A stretch of DNA of 64,000 bases, taken from DAIODI01 sp046349255. Lineage in GTDB: Bacteria; Pseudomonadota; Alphaproteobacteria; Rhizobiales; Aestuariivirgaceae. The notes below the pieces were generated by a model. The model worked only from the letters and a program-made list of their open reading frames with translations, did no database searches and had not been told where the DNA came from. The position numbers were made by a program, and so were the translations under genes. Numbering within the stretch: position 1 is the stretch's first letter; each line of letters begins with the position of its first letter. The stretch covers positions 186,001-250,000 of the forward strand of contig JAXMCR010000003.1 of assembly GCA_046349255.1 (NCBI GenBank), written 5' to 3'. Below are positions 27,456-36,199 of this stretch, piece after piece.

Positions 27456-28392
27456 CCGCGGCCTCACCGTGATTGCGGGCGCGCCGCTGCGCGTCGCCGT
27501 TCTCTCTGGACCGCGGGACGGGCTTGCCCGCCGCCTCGTCAAGCGCATGACGGCGCAGGGCGCGCACGGGCGCATCGTGCGGCTCGCCGACTGCTCGTTC
27601 GACACGTCGAAACCGTCCGGGATCGCCATTCCGGGTTTCGGCCGCGACTTGCCGGACGGCGTGTTCGTGCGGATGGTGCCGGGCGGTTCGTTCGAGGCGG
27701 TGACGAAGCGGCTGGGCGTGCTGCATGCGCTACGCGAACTCGGCGTGCCGGTGTGGAACGATGCGCGCGCGATCGAGCGGTGCGTGGACAAGTCGCAGAC
27801 GACGTTCCTTCTGCAGCGCGCCGGTCTTCCGGTGCCGCCGACGTGGACGCTCGAGGATCGCGATGCGGCCGCCGCCCTGGTGCGCCGCGAAGCACGCCGC
27901 GGCCCGCTGGTGCTGAAGCCGCTGTTCGGCTCGCAGGGGCGCGGGCTGAAGCTCATACGCACGGAAGCCGACCTGCCGGCCCCCGACGATGTTCAGGGCA
28001 CGTACCATCTGCAGCGCTTCCTCGGTGTCGAGACGGCGGCCGGCTTCCGGGATTTCCGCGTCTTCGTTGCCGGAGGCCAGGTGCTGGCCGCAATGATCCG
28101 GCACGGCGAGACGTGGATCACCAACGTGAAGCAGGGCGGGCGGCCCGAGGCGCTGGTCGGCGACCGCGAACTCGAGCAGCTCGCGGTGAAGGCGGCGCAC
28201 GCCGTCGGGGCGGACTTCTGCGGCGTCGATCTGCTGCGGGATCGGGCCGGTAGCCCGTATGTGCTCGAAGTCAACAGCATGCCCGCGTGGACTGGCCTGC
28301 AGAAGGTGGCCGACATTGACATCGCGTCGGCGCTCGCCGCAGCGTTCCTCGACGCGGTCGGCGAGCGGCGGCGGGCGCGGCGCTCTGCATGA
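27439..28392 (+). CDS. RimK-type ATP-grasp protein (H4MPT-cluster glutamate-ligase-like)
   Basis: 317 aa, start overlapping the mch 3' end by 17 bases. Classic RimK-like ATP-grasp pattern: DKSQTTFLLQRAGLPVPPTW near residue 115, GPLVLKPLFGSQGRGLKL near 155, and YVLEVNSMPAWTGLQ near 275 with Mg-binding Glu and Asn. Family members add glutamate to cofactors or proteins; MptN adds glutamate to H4MPT in archaea, so a role in the side chain of the bacterial cofactor is plausible. Methylotroph clusters carry this gene regularly after mch. Its start lies in another frame and overlaps the preceding stop. Confidence 0.85.
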   Translation: MPRSADRGLTVIAGAPLRVAVLSGPRDGLARRLVKRMTAQGAHGRIVRLADCSFDTSKPSGIAIPGFGRDLPDGVFVRMVPGGSFEAVTKRLGVLHALRELGVPVWNDARAIERCVDKSQTTFLLQRAGLPVPPTWTLEDRDAAAALVRREARRGPLVLKPLFGSQGRGLKLIRTEADLPAPDDVQGTYHLQRFLGVETAAGFRDFRVFVAGGQVLAAMIRHGETWITNVKQGGRPEALVGDRELEQLAVKAAHAVGADFCGVDLLRDRAGSPYVLEVNSMPAWTGLQKVADIDIASALAAAFLDAVGERRRARRSA

Positions 28393-29261
28393 CGTCGCCT
28401 GAGGCCGCGCTCGATGCGTCGATCGCAAAGGCCTTCGTCGCCGCCTGCCGCGCCGAGATCGAGGCGCCGAAGCCCGGCAACGTGCACGTGTTCGCCGGCG
28501 GCCACGACATGGAGGCAAAGCACTTCCTGGACGCTGCCGCCGCAGCCGCCCCGTTCATCGCAGACCGCACGCTGATCGTCGGCGAGCGCATCCGGCGCGC
28601 CGTTGCGGCGAGCATGGCGGTCGCCGGCACCAACACCAACCTCGGGATCGTGCTGCTCGCCGCCCCGCTGGCCGCCGCTGCACAGACGGGTGGCCCTGAC
28701 CTGCGCCAGTCGCTGCGCGGGGTCCTTTCGGGACTGACGCTCGCCGACGCCGAGGGCGCCTTCGCCGCCATCGCGCACGCCAATCCGGGGGGACTGGGCG
28801 AACGGGCGGACAACGACGTCCGCGGCAGGCCGACAACCACGCTTGCGGCCGCCATGGCCGCCGCCGCCGACCGCGACCGCATCGCGCGCGCCTACGGGAC
28901 GGACTACGCCGACGTCTGGGACGTCGGCCTCCAGGCCTATCGCGCGGCGGAGGCGGACGCGGTCATTCCCTGGTGGCCAGCCACGGCGGCGTTTCTTGCG
29001 TTCCTCGCCGCGTTTCCGGACAGCCACATCGTGCGGAAATGGGGGGCGGCGGCTGCGGGCTGGGTGCAGGCGGAAGCGGTTTCCCTCAAGCCCCGTCTCG
29101 AGGAATTGGCGCCCGAAGCCCGCCTTGAGGCGCTCCTCGATCTCGATGCCCGTATCAAGGCCAACGGGTGGAATCCCGGCACTTCGGCCGACCTCACGGT
29201 TGCAACTATCTTTTCACGGATGCTCGATCCCATCTTGCGGAAATCCGTGGAGAGTGGTTGA
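28389..29261 (+). CDS. Triphosphoribosyl-dephospho-CoA synthase-like protein (CitG/MdcB family)
   Basis: 290 aa, ATGA overlap with the ATP-grasp gene. CitG-family features are EAPKPGNVHVFAGGHDME near residue 25, GTNTNLGIVLLAAPLA near residue 80, and NPGGLGERADNDVR near residue 135. In CitG these bind ATP and dephospho-CoA. Here, next to H4MPT genes and without a citrate lyase operon, it probably works in biosynthesis of the C1 cofactor or of a related prosthetic group, by adding a ribose-phosphate. That role is inferred and remains untested in most species. Confidence 0.88.
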   Translation: MTSPEAALDASIAKAFVAACRAEIEAPKPGNVHVFAGGHDMEAKHFLDAAAAAAPFIADRTLIVGERIRRAVAASMAVAGTNTNLGIVLLAAPLAAAAQTGGPDLRQSLRGVLSGLTLADAEGAFAAIAHANPGGLGERADNDVRGRPTTTLAAAMAAAADRDRIARAYGTDYADVWDVGLQAYRAAEADAVIPWWPATAAFLAFLAAFPDSHIVRKWGAAAAGWVQAEAVSLKPRLEELAPEARLEALLDLDARIKANGWNPGTSADLTVATIFSRMLDPILRKSVESG

Positions 29262-29387
29262 GTTCGGAAAGCTATCTGGCCAACCGGTCCGGTTCCCGGG
29301 CGCAGTCAACAAGGATAGCCGTTCGTCGAACTGCGGCGTGCGGCGCGACGACTATCGGCAGAAGCGATTCTTAGGGAGAGACACTCG

Positions 29388-29900
29388 ATGGCAGCTGCAA
29401 AGATCAACAAGGTGATGGTGGGCGAGTCGCTGGTGGGCGACGGTAACGAAATCGCGCACATCGACCTTCTCATCGGCCCGCGCGGCAGCGCGGTGGAGGC
29501 GGCGTTCTGCAACAGCCTCACCAACAACAAGGACGGCTTTACCTCCCTCCTCGCGGTGATTGCGCCGAACCTGCCGTGCAAGCCGAACACGGTGATGTTC
29601 AACAAGGTGACGATCAAGGGCGCCAAGCAGGCCGTCCAGATGTTCGGCCCCGCCCAGTACGCGGTCGCCAAGGCCGTGCAGGACTCGGTCGCCGAAGGCG
29701 TCATCTCGGCCGCTGAAGCCGACGACCTCTTCATCTGCGTCGGCGTGTTCATCCACTGGGAAGCCGAGGACGACAAGAAGATCCAGGACTTCAACTACCG
29801 CGCCACGAAGGAAGCCCTCGCCCGCGCCGTCGCCGGCGAACCGAAGGCGGCCGACGTCACCAAGAAGCGCGACTCGGTCAAGCATCCGTTCGGTGCTTAG
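29388..29900 (+). CDS. fae: Formaldehyde-activating enzyme
   Basis: 170 aa, the standard Fae length. It condenses formaldehyde with H4MPT to methylene-H4MPT, the entry step of the pathway. The opening INKVMVGESLVGDGNEIAHIDLLIG carries the catalytic histidine, and PCKPNTVMFNKVTIKGAKQA is typical. It is separated by 126 bases from the previous gene and has its own AGGGAGA ribosome site. Fae is usually made at very high level; a separate promoter in that gap is likely but no clear box was identified. Confidence 0.98.
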   Translation: MAAAKINKVMVGESLVGDGNEIAHIDLLIGPRGSAVEAAFCNSLTNNKDGFTSLLAVIAPNLPCKPNTVMFNKVTIKGAKQAVQMFGPAQYAVAKAVQDSVAEGVISAAEADDLFICVGVFIHWEAEDDKKIQDFNYRATKEALARAVAGEPKAADVTKKRDSVKHPFGA

Positions 29901-29967
29901 GAAGGAAACCACCGCGAGGAGAAGAAACCATCAGCGCCGCCACAACAGCAGCAGGGTGGTCTCCTTC
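29901..29967 (+). repeat. Inverted repeat directly after fae
   Basis: GAAGGAAACCACC at 29901-29913 pairs with GGTGGTCTCCTTC at 29955-29967 with one mismatch, spaced by 41 bases. It begins right after the fae stop and could form a 3' stem that protects the fae message or assists termination. Observation is direct, function inferred. Confidence 0.5.
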
Positions 29968-30023
29968 GCCGGTTGGCCTCCATTCTAGGGCTGAGGTAAG
30001 ACCTCGTCAGGTTTGAGTAACGG

Positions 30024-30047
30024 AAGGGGAGCAGCGATGCTCCCCTT
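30024..30047. terminator. Bidirectional terminator between fae and the HisA-like gene
   Basis: AAGGGGAGCA-GCGA-TGCTCCCCTT is a 10-bp perfect stem with tetraloop, followed on the plus strand by TTCGCCTTTCC. It lies between convergent genes and can serve both. Confidence 0.8.
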
Positions 30048-30080
30048 TTCGCCTTTCCGTCGTGGTCGCCGTCAATGCGT

Positions 30081-30776
30081 TCAAGCGTGCGGCGGCAGCA
30101 TCGCCACGCGGATCGCGCCTTCGTGGATCGACGTCGCGACCAGTGCGCCGGATATGCCGGCATCGGCCAGCGCCTCGAGGTCGGCCATGTGCCGCACGCC
30201 GCCCGCGGCGAACACCCGCCGGTGCCCGGCCCGAGCCTTGATGCCCGCAAGGCGGTCGACGTCCGGCCCAGCGCCGCTCCCGACGCGCGCCAGCGTCATC
30301 ACGATCACCCGTTCCGGCCAGAACTCCGGCTCCTCGAGCAGCGCCACCGGCCCGAGGAACGCGTTGTCGCGAAAATCGAGCGACAGGATCACGTTCGGAT
30401 CCTCGCGATGCTTCACGAGCAGCGTCGTGTCGGCCTGCGACTCCGAACCGATCACCACGTCCTGGTTGCCGCGCGCGAGCTGCGCGACGACGGCTGCCTC
30501 GGTGCCTGCACCGCGGTCCACCCAGAGGCGCAGCGAGGGAAACCGTTCGGCCAGCGCATCGACCGCTGAAACCTGCGCCGAGCCCCCTTCGATCGCGTCG
30601 AGGTCGGCGACGTAAAGGTTCGCGAACGGCGCAACGGAGAGGAGCCCCGCAACCACGGCCGCCGGGTCTGCCGACGCGGCGAGCGGCGTTCGGATCGGCG
30701 CGTACTTGGCGCGGTCGCCGCGCCGGGCGTGCACGACCTGGCCGTCCTTCAGGTCGATCACCGGCACGACGAGCAT
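30081..30776 (-). CDS. HisA/HisF-like TIM-barrel protein of the methylotrophy cluster
   Basis: 231 aa from ATG 30776, with GAGG 10 bases upstream. The opening LVVPVIDLKDGQVVHARRGDR matches HisA strand 1 with its catalytic aspartate region, and FAAGGVRHMADLEALADAGISG matches the C-terminal phosphate-binding loop. It is diverged from true HisA and lies amid C1 cofactor genes with no histidine genes around it. A HisA-like protein is a recurring member of H4MPT clusters; biochemical role unknown. It is divergent from the gene at 30842 with only 65 bases between the starts. Confidence 0.82.
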   Translation of the reverse strand: MLVVPVIDLKDGQVVHARRGDRAKYAPIRTPLAASADPAAVVAGLLSVAPFANLYVADLDAIEGGSAQVSAVDALAERFPSLRLWVDRGAGTEAAVVAQLARGNQDVVIGSESQADTTLLVKHREDPNVILSLDFRDNAFLGPVALLEEPEFWPERVIVMTLARVGSGAGPDVDRLAGIKARAGHRRVFAAGGVRHMADLEALADAGISGALVATSIHEGAIRVAMLPPHA

Positions 30777-30841
30777 GCTTTTTTGCCTCTTCAGGAACAC
30801 GAACCGTCGGGATATTACCGGGTTCGGGGCAGGGAGACAGC

Positions 30842-31891
30842 ATGAGCGTCATCATCGGCTGGGACGTGGGCGGAGCCCATCTCAAGGCTGCGCGCATATC
30901 GGACGGCCGCGTCGAGGCGACGGTGCAGGTCCCCTGCGAACTCTGGCGCGGCCTCGACCGCCTGAAGCCCACAATCGAAGCGGCGCGCGCACTGATCGGC
31001 GACGCGGAGCGCCACGCCGTCACCACAACGGGCGAACTCGTCGACGCGTTTTCCGACCGCGAGGCGGGCGTCGTCGCGATCACCATGGCGATGGAAAGCG
31101 CGCTGTCGCCGGCCGAGGTGCAGATCTACGCCGGGCGCGCCGGCTTCGTCGCCCCCGATGGCGCCCCGGCGCTCTGGGCGCTCGCCGCCTCGGCCAACTG
31201 GCACGCGACCGCGAGCGTGGTCGCGCGCCACCGCGCCGAGGCGCTGATGATCGACATGGGATCGACCACCACGGACGTCGTGCCGATCGCCGACGGCCTC
31301 GTGCGCGCGCGCGGCATGAAGGACCACGAGCGCATGGTCGTGGGCGAACTCGTCTACACCGGCCTCACCCGCACGTTCCTGATGGCGGGACCGCTGCTCG
31401 CGCCGGTCGGCGGCAGCTGGGTTCCACTGATGAACGAGTATTTCGCCTCGATGGCGGATGTCTGGCGCGTGCTGGGCGATCTCGATGAGGCCTACGACCA
31501 GCACCCGACGGCGGACGGACGGGAGAAGACGGCGAAGGCATCCGCCTCGAGGCTCGCCCGCATGGTGGGCCTCGACCGCAAGGACCGCGCGCCGGAAGAC
31601 TGGGTTAGGCTCGCGAGATGGTTCGCCGACGGACAGATGCGCAAGGTCGAGGACGCGATCCACCTCGTGCTCTCGGCCGGATCGTTCGACGCTACTCCGG
31701 TGATCGTCGCGGCGGGCGCCGGCCGAAGCGTGCTCCGCCGCATCGCAGCGCGGCAGGGCATGGCCTACGAGGACCTTTCCGACGTGATCCCGGTGGCCGA
31801 CGGGGCAGGGCCCGGCGCGGCACTGTGCGCCCCGGCGGCCTGCGTCGGCCTGCTGCTCAGCCAGCAAGGTGCGGGCGAATCTTCTCCATGA
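30842..31891 (+). CDS. H4MPT-linked C1 transfer pathway protein, hydantoinase/oxoprolinase (ASKHA) fold
   Basis: 349 aa. The N-terminal VIIGWDVGGAHLKAARI and the later MIDMGSTTTDVVPIADG are ATP phosphate-binding motifs of the ASKHA fold, as in hydantoinase A. The family is known by its phylogenetic link to H4MPT-dependent C1 metabolism. It may be a kinase or ligase in methanofuran or H4MPT assembly. The 3' end overlaps the convergent DUF447 gene by 35 bases. Confidence 0.9.
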   Translation: MSVIIGWDVGGAHLKAARISDGRVEATVQVPCELWRGLDRLKPTIEAARALIGDAERHAVTTTGELVDAFSDREAGVVAITMAMESALSPAEVQIYAGRAGFVAPDGAPALWALAASANWHATASVVARHRAEALMIDMGSTTTDVVPIADGLVRARGMKDHERMVVGELVYTGLTRTFLMAGPLLAPVGGSWVPLMNEYFASMADVWRVLGDLDEAYDQHPTADGREKTAKASASRLARMVGLDRKDRAPEDWVRLARWFADGQMRKVEDAIHLVLSAGSFDATPVIVAAGAGRSVLRRIAARQGMAYEDLSDVIPVADGAGPGAALCAPAACVGLLLSQQGAGESSP

Positions 31892-32420
31892 GCCAGCCCC
31901 AGGCTTCGAGTTCCTGAGGACCCGCCGTCTTGTCGATCGAGATCTGGAGATAGGCGAGCTCCGCCTCGATCTTCTCCTTCGGCAGCATATGCAGGCGGCT
32001 CGCGAGGATGGCCGCCTCGAGCACGGCCGCCTTCGCCCGGTTCATCCCGCGGAACGGCGCGTGGATCGCCTCCCGCACGACCTTGCAGTGGAACCGCGGC
32101 CGCTGGTCGTGAGGCTCGACCCGCACCACCTCGAGTTCCGCGTGCGTCAGCGCCGCCTGAAGCCGCGGCACCGGGAACTCGTCGCCGGTCTCGACCGTCG
32201 CCCAGTCCTTGCGGCCCGTGAGGCATCCGGCGAACACGCGCGCATCGTCTGTGTAGTTGGCGACCGCGCACGGCACGGCCTCGAGGTTCTCGAGCGTTGT
32301 CGAGGGGCGGAACGGCGCGATGATCCAGTCCTCGCCGCTCTGGATCAGGCCGAGCGGCGCGATATGAACGCGGCCTTCCGCGTTCACCGTGGTGACGATG
32401 CATTCGCGGATCATCGGCAT
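31857..32420 (-). CDS. DUF447 family protein (flavin-binding split-barrel-like)
   Basis: 187 aa from ATG 32420. The beginning MIRECIVTTVNAEGRVHIAPLGL and the region NYTDDARVFAGCLTGRKDW are typical for DUF447, which resembles FMN-binding split barrels. It occurs in archaea and in bacteria with H4MPT. It is the last gene of the minus-strand operon that runs from 36711 down to here, and overlaps the stop of the preceding gene. Reaction unknown; pterin or flavin chemistry is a guess. Confidence 0.82.
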   Translation of the reverse strand: MPMIRECIVTTVNAEGRVHIAPLGLIQSGEDWIIAPFRPSTTLENLEAVPCAVANYTDDARVFAGCLTGRKDWATVETGDEFPVPRLQAALTHAELEVVRVEPHDQRPRFHCKVVREAIHAPFRGMNRAKAAVLEAAILASRLHMLPKEKIEAELAYLQISIDKTAGPQELEAWGWLMEKIRPHLAG

Positions 32421-33823
32421 CAGGCGTCGTCCTTCTTCGGGCGCAGCGTGTGGCCCGCCGCGGCGAGGCGGGTCAGGTCCTCCTCGCGACGGTCGGCCGC
32501 GGCGCCCCAGTCGAGTGGTTCGTCCTGAGCGTAGCGTTTGCCGAGCGTGAACGCGATCTCGGCCTTCATCAGTTCGGTGGCGAGGTAGAACGCATGCGCT
32601 CCATCCTTCTCGACACCGAGCTTCGGGAAGAGGTCCAGCGCCTGCTGCGCCACGTGGTGGCCGGCATTGCTGTAGACGTGGATGCCGTCGGAGGCCACCT
32701 CGATGCGGAAGTTGCGGTCGCGCACTTCGCCCGCAAGGCGCGCGATCTCGTCGGGCGTGGCTGCGAACGGCTTGCGGTCGTGCACTTGCAGGAGCTTGCC
32801 GCCATACCCCTTGGGTAGGCTGCCGTCGCGCTTGGCAGCGTAGAGGATGCGGCGTGCCCAGTCGTGCTCGGCAACGGTGCGCCGCGTGTGCGGGCTCACC
32901 TGCACCACGAGCACGTTGCGGATGTCGAGTTCCGAGCATACGCCGAGCAGCAGCGCCGTGATGCCGGACGTGTCGGCCTCGGTGAGTTCGGTGAGGTTCC
33001 CCGTGCCCATCAGCATCGGCGCTGCGGGCCGCGCCCTGCGGAACGCGGCATAGCGTTCGAGCGAGGTCGTGAAGCCGAAATGGATCGGATCGAGGATCGG
33101 GTCCGCCATGGTCCGCAGGCCCATCCGCTCGGCCTCCTCCGATGCAGCGATCATCGACGCGAGGTCGCCGTGCGGGGAGGGGACGAGCACCGCCTCGATG
33201 CCGGTATCCGCGGCGAGCCCCAGCGTGTCCTTCGTCAGCGAGAACACGACGTCCGCGCCCGCGCGCGCTCCACGGCGCAGTTCGTCGAGATCAGCCGAGT
33301 CGACACTCACGCCGTATCCCTGTCCCTTGAGCGCCCTCACCGTATCCTCGAGATGCGGGAAGGCGACGCCGGGCTGGCAGCCGACGTCGATCACGTCCGC
33401 GCCTTGCGCGCGCATCACTTCGGCGCGTTTAAGGATTTGATCGACAGTGAGGTCCGGCGCCTCGACGATCTCGGAGAAGATGCGGATCTCGTAGCGCGAC
33501 AGGTCGGGCGGGCCGCCGCCCTTGCCGAAGAAGGCCGGGATGTCGTTCACCTCGTCGGGTCCGCGCACGAACGGCACGCCGTAGTGCTGCGCGAGGCGGT
33601 CGAGGTCGAGCCGGCAGCGGCCGGGCACAATCACCTTCGTCGCTTCCAGCGGCGCTGGCAGGCGGCGCGTGATGATCGGCTCGGTCATCAGCGCCGCGAC
33701 CTTCACCCCGATATCGTGCACATGCCACGTGAAGCCGGGGTTCTTCAGCCCCGACAGCACCGCCTTGAGGCGCGGCTCGGCAAGGTGGCCGGTGAGGAAA
33801 AGGATGCGGTCGCCGTCCGCCAT
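32420..33823 (-). CDS. Dihydropteroate synthase-like protein (DUF6513 plus pterin-binding domain)
   Basis: 467 aa from ATG 33823. The N-terminal 125 residues form a DUF6513-type domain (ILFLTGHLAEPRLKAVL). The central part is a pterin-binding TIM barrel with ADVIDVGCQPG and MADPILDPIHFGF in place of the DHPS motifs. In H4MPT-making organisms a DHPS-like protein is needed to join pterin to the ribofuranosylaminobenzene, so that is the likely role. It lies in a tight operon between the flavoprotein and DUF447 genes. Confidence 0.88.
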   Translation of the reverse strand: MADGDRILFLTGHLAEPRLKAVLSGLKNPGFTWHVHDIGVKVAALMTEPIITRRLPAPLEATKVIVPGRCRLDLDRLAQHYGVPFVRGPDEVNDIPAFFGKGGGPPDLSRYEIRIFSEIVEAPDLTVDQILKRAEVMRAQGADVIDVGCQPGVAFPHLEDTVRALKGQGYGVSVDSADLDELRRGARAGADVVFSLTKDTLGLAADTGIEAVLVPSPHGDLASMIAASEEAERMGLRTMADPILDPIHFGFTTSLERYAAFRRARPAAPMLMGTGNLTELTEADTSGITALLLGVCSELDIRNVLVVQVSPHTRRTVAEHDWARRILYAAKRDGSLPKGYGGKLLQVHDRKPFAATPDEIARLAGEVRDRNFRIEVASDGIHVYSNAGHHVAQQALDLFPKLGVEKDGAHAFYLATELMKAEIAFTLGKRYAQDEPLDWGAAADRREEDLTRLAAAGHTLRPKKDDA

Positions 33824-33831
33824 CGCGCCGG

Positions 33832-34389
33832 TCAGGCAGCGCCCGCGAGAAGCTGGCGTTCGCGCTCGGCGATTGCTGCCTCCAGTTCGACGAGACTTTC
33901 GACGACGGTCGTCGCCTCGAACGATCGCAGCGCGTCGGTGTTCTGAAGGTCGACGCGGCGGGGATAGACCTTCACCATGCCGGCGGGCGCCATCGTGTCG
34001 AGTTCCGGCGCCGTGTCGCAGGCGAACACGATCGAGGGGACACGGCACTTCCCCGCCTGCGCGAAGACGTTGGTGGCGAGGTTGTCTGATATTCCGTGTA
34101 CGCACTTTGCGACTGTGTTCGAGGTCGCGGGCGCAAGCACCAGCGTGTGGTAGACGCCGTAGTAGAAGTCGCCGACAGGCGCGGCCGACGCGGTCGTGTC
34201 GCGGAACACGCGGGTGCCCTCGGGCAGCATCATGTCCTGCTTGTACATGCGCACCACTTCCGCCGCCGCCTTGCTCACGAACACGTCGAGCCTGTCGAGG
34301 CGGCGCATGATCGCCAGGCACTCGGTGAAGAAGTGGCCCGACCCGGTGAGTGCCCAGCCCCAGCGCGGCGTTTCGATCTTCTTCGCCAT
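33832..34389 (-). CDS. Flavoprotein of the dihydromethanopterin-reductase (DmrB/AfpA-like) family
   Basis: 185 aa from ATG 34389. Sequence features are WALTGSGHFFTECLAIM at the N-terminus (FMN phosphate loop), LVLAPATSNTVAKCVHGISDNLATN near residue 85, and a cysteine-containing IVFACDT. This is the flavoprotein family that includes archaeal dihydromethanopterin reductase. It probably reduces dihydromethanopterin to H4MPT at the end of biosynthesis. Start overlaps the amino-acid-kinase stop. Confidence 0.85.
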   Translation of the reverse strand: MAKKIETPRWGWALTGSGHFFTECLAIMRRLDRLDVFVSKAAAEVVRMYKQDMMLPEGTRVFRDTTASAAPVGDFYYGVYHTLVLAPATSNTVAKCVHGISDNLATNVFAQAGKCRVPSIVFACDTAPELDTMAPAGMVKVYPRRVDLQNTDALRSFEATTVVESLVELEAAIAERERQLLAGAA

Positions 34390-35030
34390 CAGCCGACCCT
34401 CGCCGCGACGCCCGCGGTCGAAAGCTGCACCGCCCCCGATCGGTCGGGCGAGCGTCCCTGGACCAGCGCCTCGAGGGCCGGGCCGCCGTCGGGGCCGATG
34501 ATCCACACGGGGCCGCCGAACGATTCCGCCATCACCGGAAACCACGGATCGACGAGGCCAGCGGTCACGGCCTGCTGCGACGAAGCCACCCCCGCGGGCA
34601 ATGTCGGCTTCACCAGGGCGAGCGCAGACGATGCGATGCGGGCGGCGAGCCAGGCGGCGATCGAGTCCGAGGTCAGGTCCCAGGAGTGCGGCAGCGTCTC
34701 CTCGTCGAGCGCCATGCCGAGCGGGCTCCAGATCGAGGCGCCTGGCAGTGCCGTAGCGGTGGCGACGTCCTTCGCTGTCGACACGAGGGGAAGCCCAAAG
34801 CGGTTTGCCAGCGCCTCGGCGAACTGCGCCATCGCGAGGATCGCCATGCGATGCGCGGCGCGGTCGTCGAAGCCGATCGCGGCTTGCGTATCGCGCACCA
34901 CGTCGGCGAACGGGCCGCCGCCCGGCACCACCAGCGTCGGCACCGTTGCGCTGGCGATGGTCACGGCGAGCGTTGACAGGCGCTGACTCAGCGCATGGCT
35001 TCCGCCGAGCTTTACGACGACTGCGGTCAT
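34389..35030 (-). CDS. Amino-acid-kinase family protein, MfnE-like (methanofuran-type biosynthesis)
   Basis: 213 aa from ATG 35030. KLGGSHALS at the start and TLVVPGGGPFADVVRDTQ near residue 38 are kinase nucleotide-binding loops; SIWSPLGMALDEETLPHSWDLTSDSIA near residue 115 is the family's substrate region. MfnE phosphorylates aminomethylfuran methyl phosphate in methanofuran biosynthesis. Placement directly after an MfnB gene supports that call. Overlaps both neighbours by a few bases. Confidence 0.83.
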   Translation of the reverse strand: MTAVVVKLGGSHALSQRLSTLAVTIASATVPTLVVPGGGPFADVVRDTQAAIGFDDRAAHRMAILAMAQFAEALANRFGLPLVSTAKDVATATALPGASIWSPLGMALDEETLPHSWDLTSDSIAAWLAARIASSALALVKPTLPAGVASSQQAVTAGLVDPWFPVMAESFGGPVWIIGPDGGPALEALVQGRSPDRSGAVQLSTAGVAARVG

Positions 35031-36199
35031 GCGCGGGGCTCGCCCACGGCGTCGCGGAGCCGATGGATGCTCGCGGCGCTTGCCGCGCGTTCCCGGACGA
35101 TCTCGACGCCGACGCCGCCCGGACCGACGTCGAGTTTTTCGACCCGCACGCGCACCTTCAGGAGGCCCGGATGCTCGAGGAGGCGACCAGCGATGCGTTC
35201 GGCGAGCGTCTCGACGAGCTGCAGCGGCCCTTCCGCGACGACGGTGCGGATCGCGTCGGTGATCACGTCGTAGGAGAAGATGTGGCGCATGTCGTCGCGG
35301 TCGGGCGTCTTGCGGCGCACGTCCGCCCACACGTCGAAGCGCACGCGCTGCTGGCGGCCACGCTCGTGGCTGTAGGCGCCGATCTCGATCGGCAGCACGA
35401 AGTCCCGCACGAAGATCTGGTCGACGGCAGTGCGATCCTGTTCGGTCGAACGGTAGTTTCCGCGCGCGGCCAGCACCTCGTAGTTCACGGGCGGATCGTC
35501 CGCCGCGGGCTCGAGCGCTCCGTCACCGCGCCCGATCAGGCCGCGGATCTCGGCGATTGCCTCGGGATCGAGCGTCCCCGCCCGGCCCGACTTGCCGCAC
35601 AGCGCGCCACGGAAGCCCATCACGTCAGGCTTCAGCGGCAGAAGGCGCGGCACGTCCGGCGCTTCGAGACCGCCCGCGAGCCCGCTCGTCAAACCGAGTT
35701 CCCGGCAGCGCGCGACGAAGCGGGAAAGCTGCTCGGCACCGAGATGCGTCGTGAGCCGGCCGCCGCCTTTTTTCGCGGTGTCCAGCATCGCGCCATGGAA
35801 GCCGGCCTGCTTCAGGTGGACCAAGAGTCCCAGGTCCGGCGAAAGATCGGCGAACAGCACGCCCACGAGCTTGGTCTCGCGAGCGAGCGGGGCCAGCGCC
35901 CGGACACAGTCGAGGATCTGCGGGTCGGGGAACAAGCCGACCTTGAGGAAGTCGCAGCCCGTTGCGGCATATCGGGCAATCGCCTGGGTGAGGGTCTCGG
36001 CGCGCATGGCGACGTCGCCGGTCACGGCGCTCACTTTCGCCCGGGTGCCGACCGCCGCCCGCGTGGCCGCGACGACGGACGGATCGACGGCGGCGAGGGC
36101 CCCGTGCGACGGGTCCTTCAGGTCGATGATGTCGGCGCCGCCGGAAAGGGCGATCTCGGCTTCGGCGGGGCCCGTGACGGAGGCGAGGAACGCGATCAT
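35027..36199 (-). CDS. Fusion of (5-formylfuran-3-yl)methyl phosphate synthase (MfnB) and dihydroneopterin aldolase (FolB)
   Basis: 390 aa. Residues 1 to about 240 are MfnB (formerly DUF556), which makes the furan ring from two glyceraldehyde phosphates. Lys28 in DIIDLKDPSHGALAA and the lysines in MLDTAKKGGGRL fit the catalytic lysines. Residues about 275-390 are a FolB-type domain (DQIFVRDFVLPIEIGAYSHERGR), acting on dihydroneopterin. One chain thus joins methanofuran and pterin biosynthesis. In archaea the two are separate. It overlaps mfnE-like and DUF3280 genes by four bases each. Confidence 0.88.
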   Translation of the reverse strand: MIAFLASVTGPAEAEIALSGGADIIDLKDPSHGALAAVDPSVVAATRAAVGTRAKVSAVTGDVAMRAETLTQAIARYAATGCDFLKVGLFPDPQILDCVRALAPLARETKLVGVLFADLSPDLGLLVHLKQAGFHGAMLDTAKKGGGRLTTHLGAEQLSRFVARCRELGLTSGLAGGLEAPDVPRLLPLKPDVMGFRGALCGKSGRAGTLDPEAIAEIRGLIGRGDGALEPAADDPPVNYEVLAARGNYRSTEQDRTAVDQIFVRDFVLPIEIGAYSHERGRQQRVRFDVWADVRRKTPDRDDMRHIFSYDVITDAIRTVVAEGPLQLVETLAERIAGRLLEHPGLLKVRVRVEKLDVGPGGVGVEIVRERAASAASIHRLRDAVGEPRA

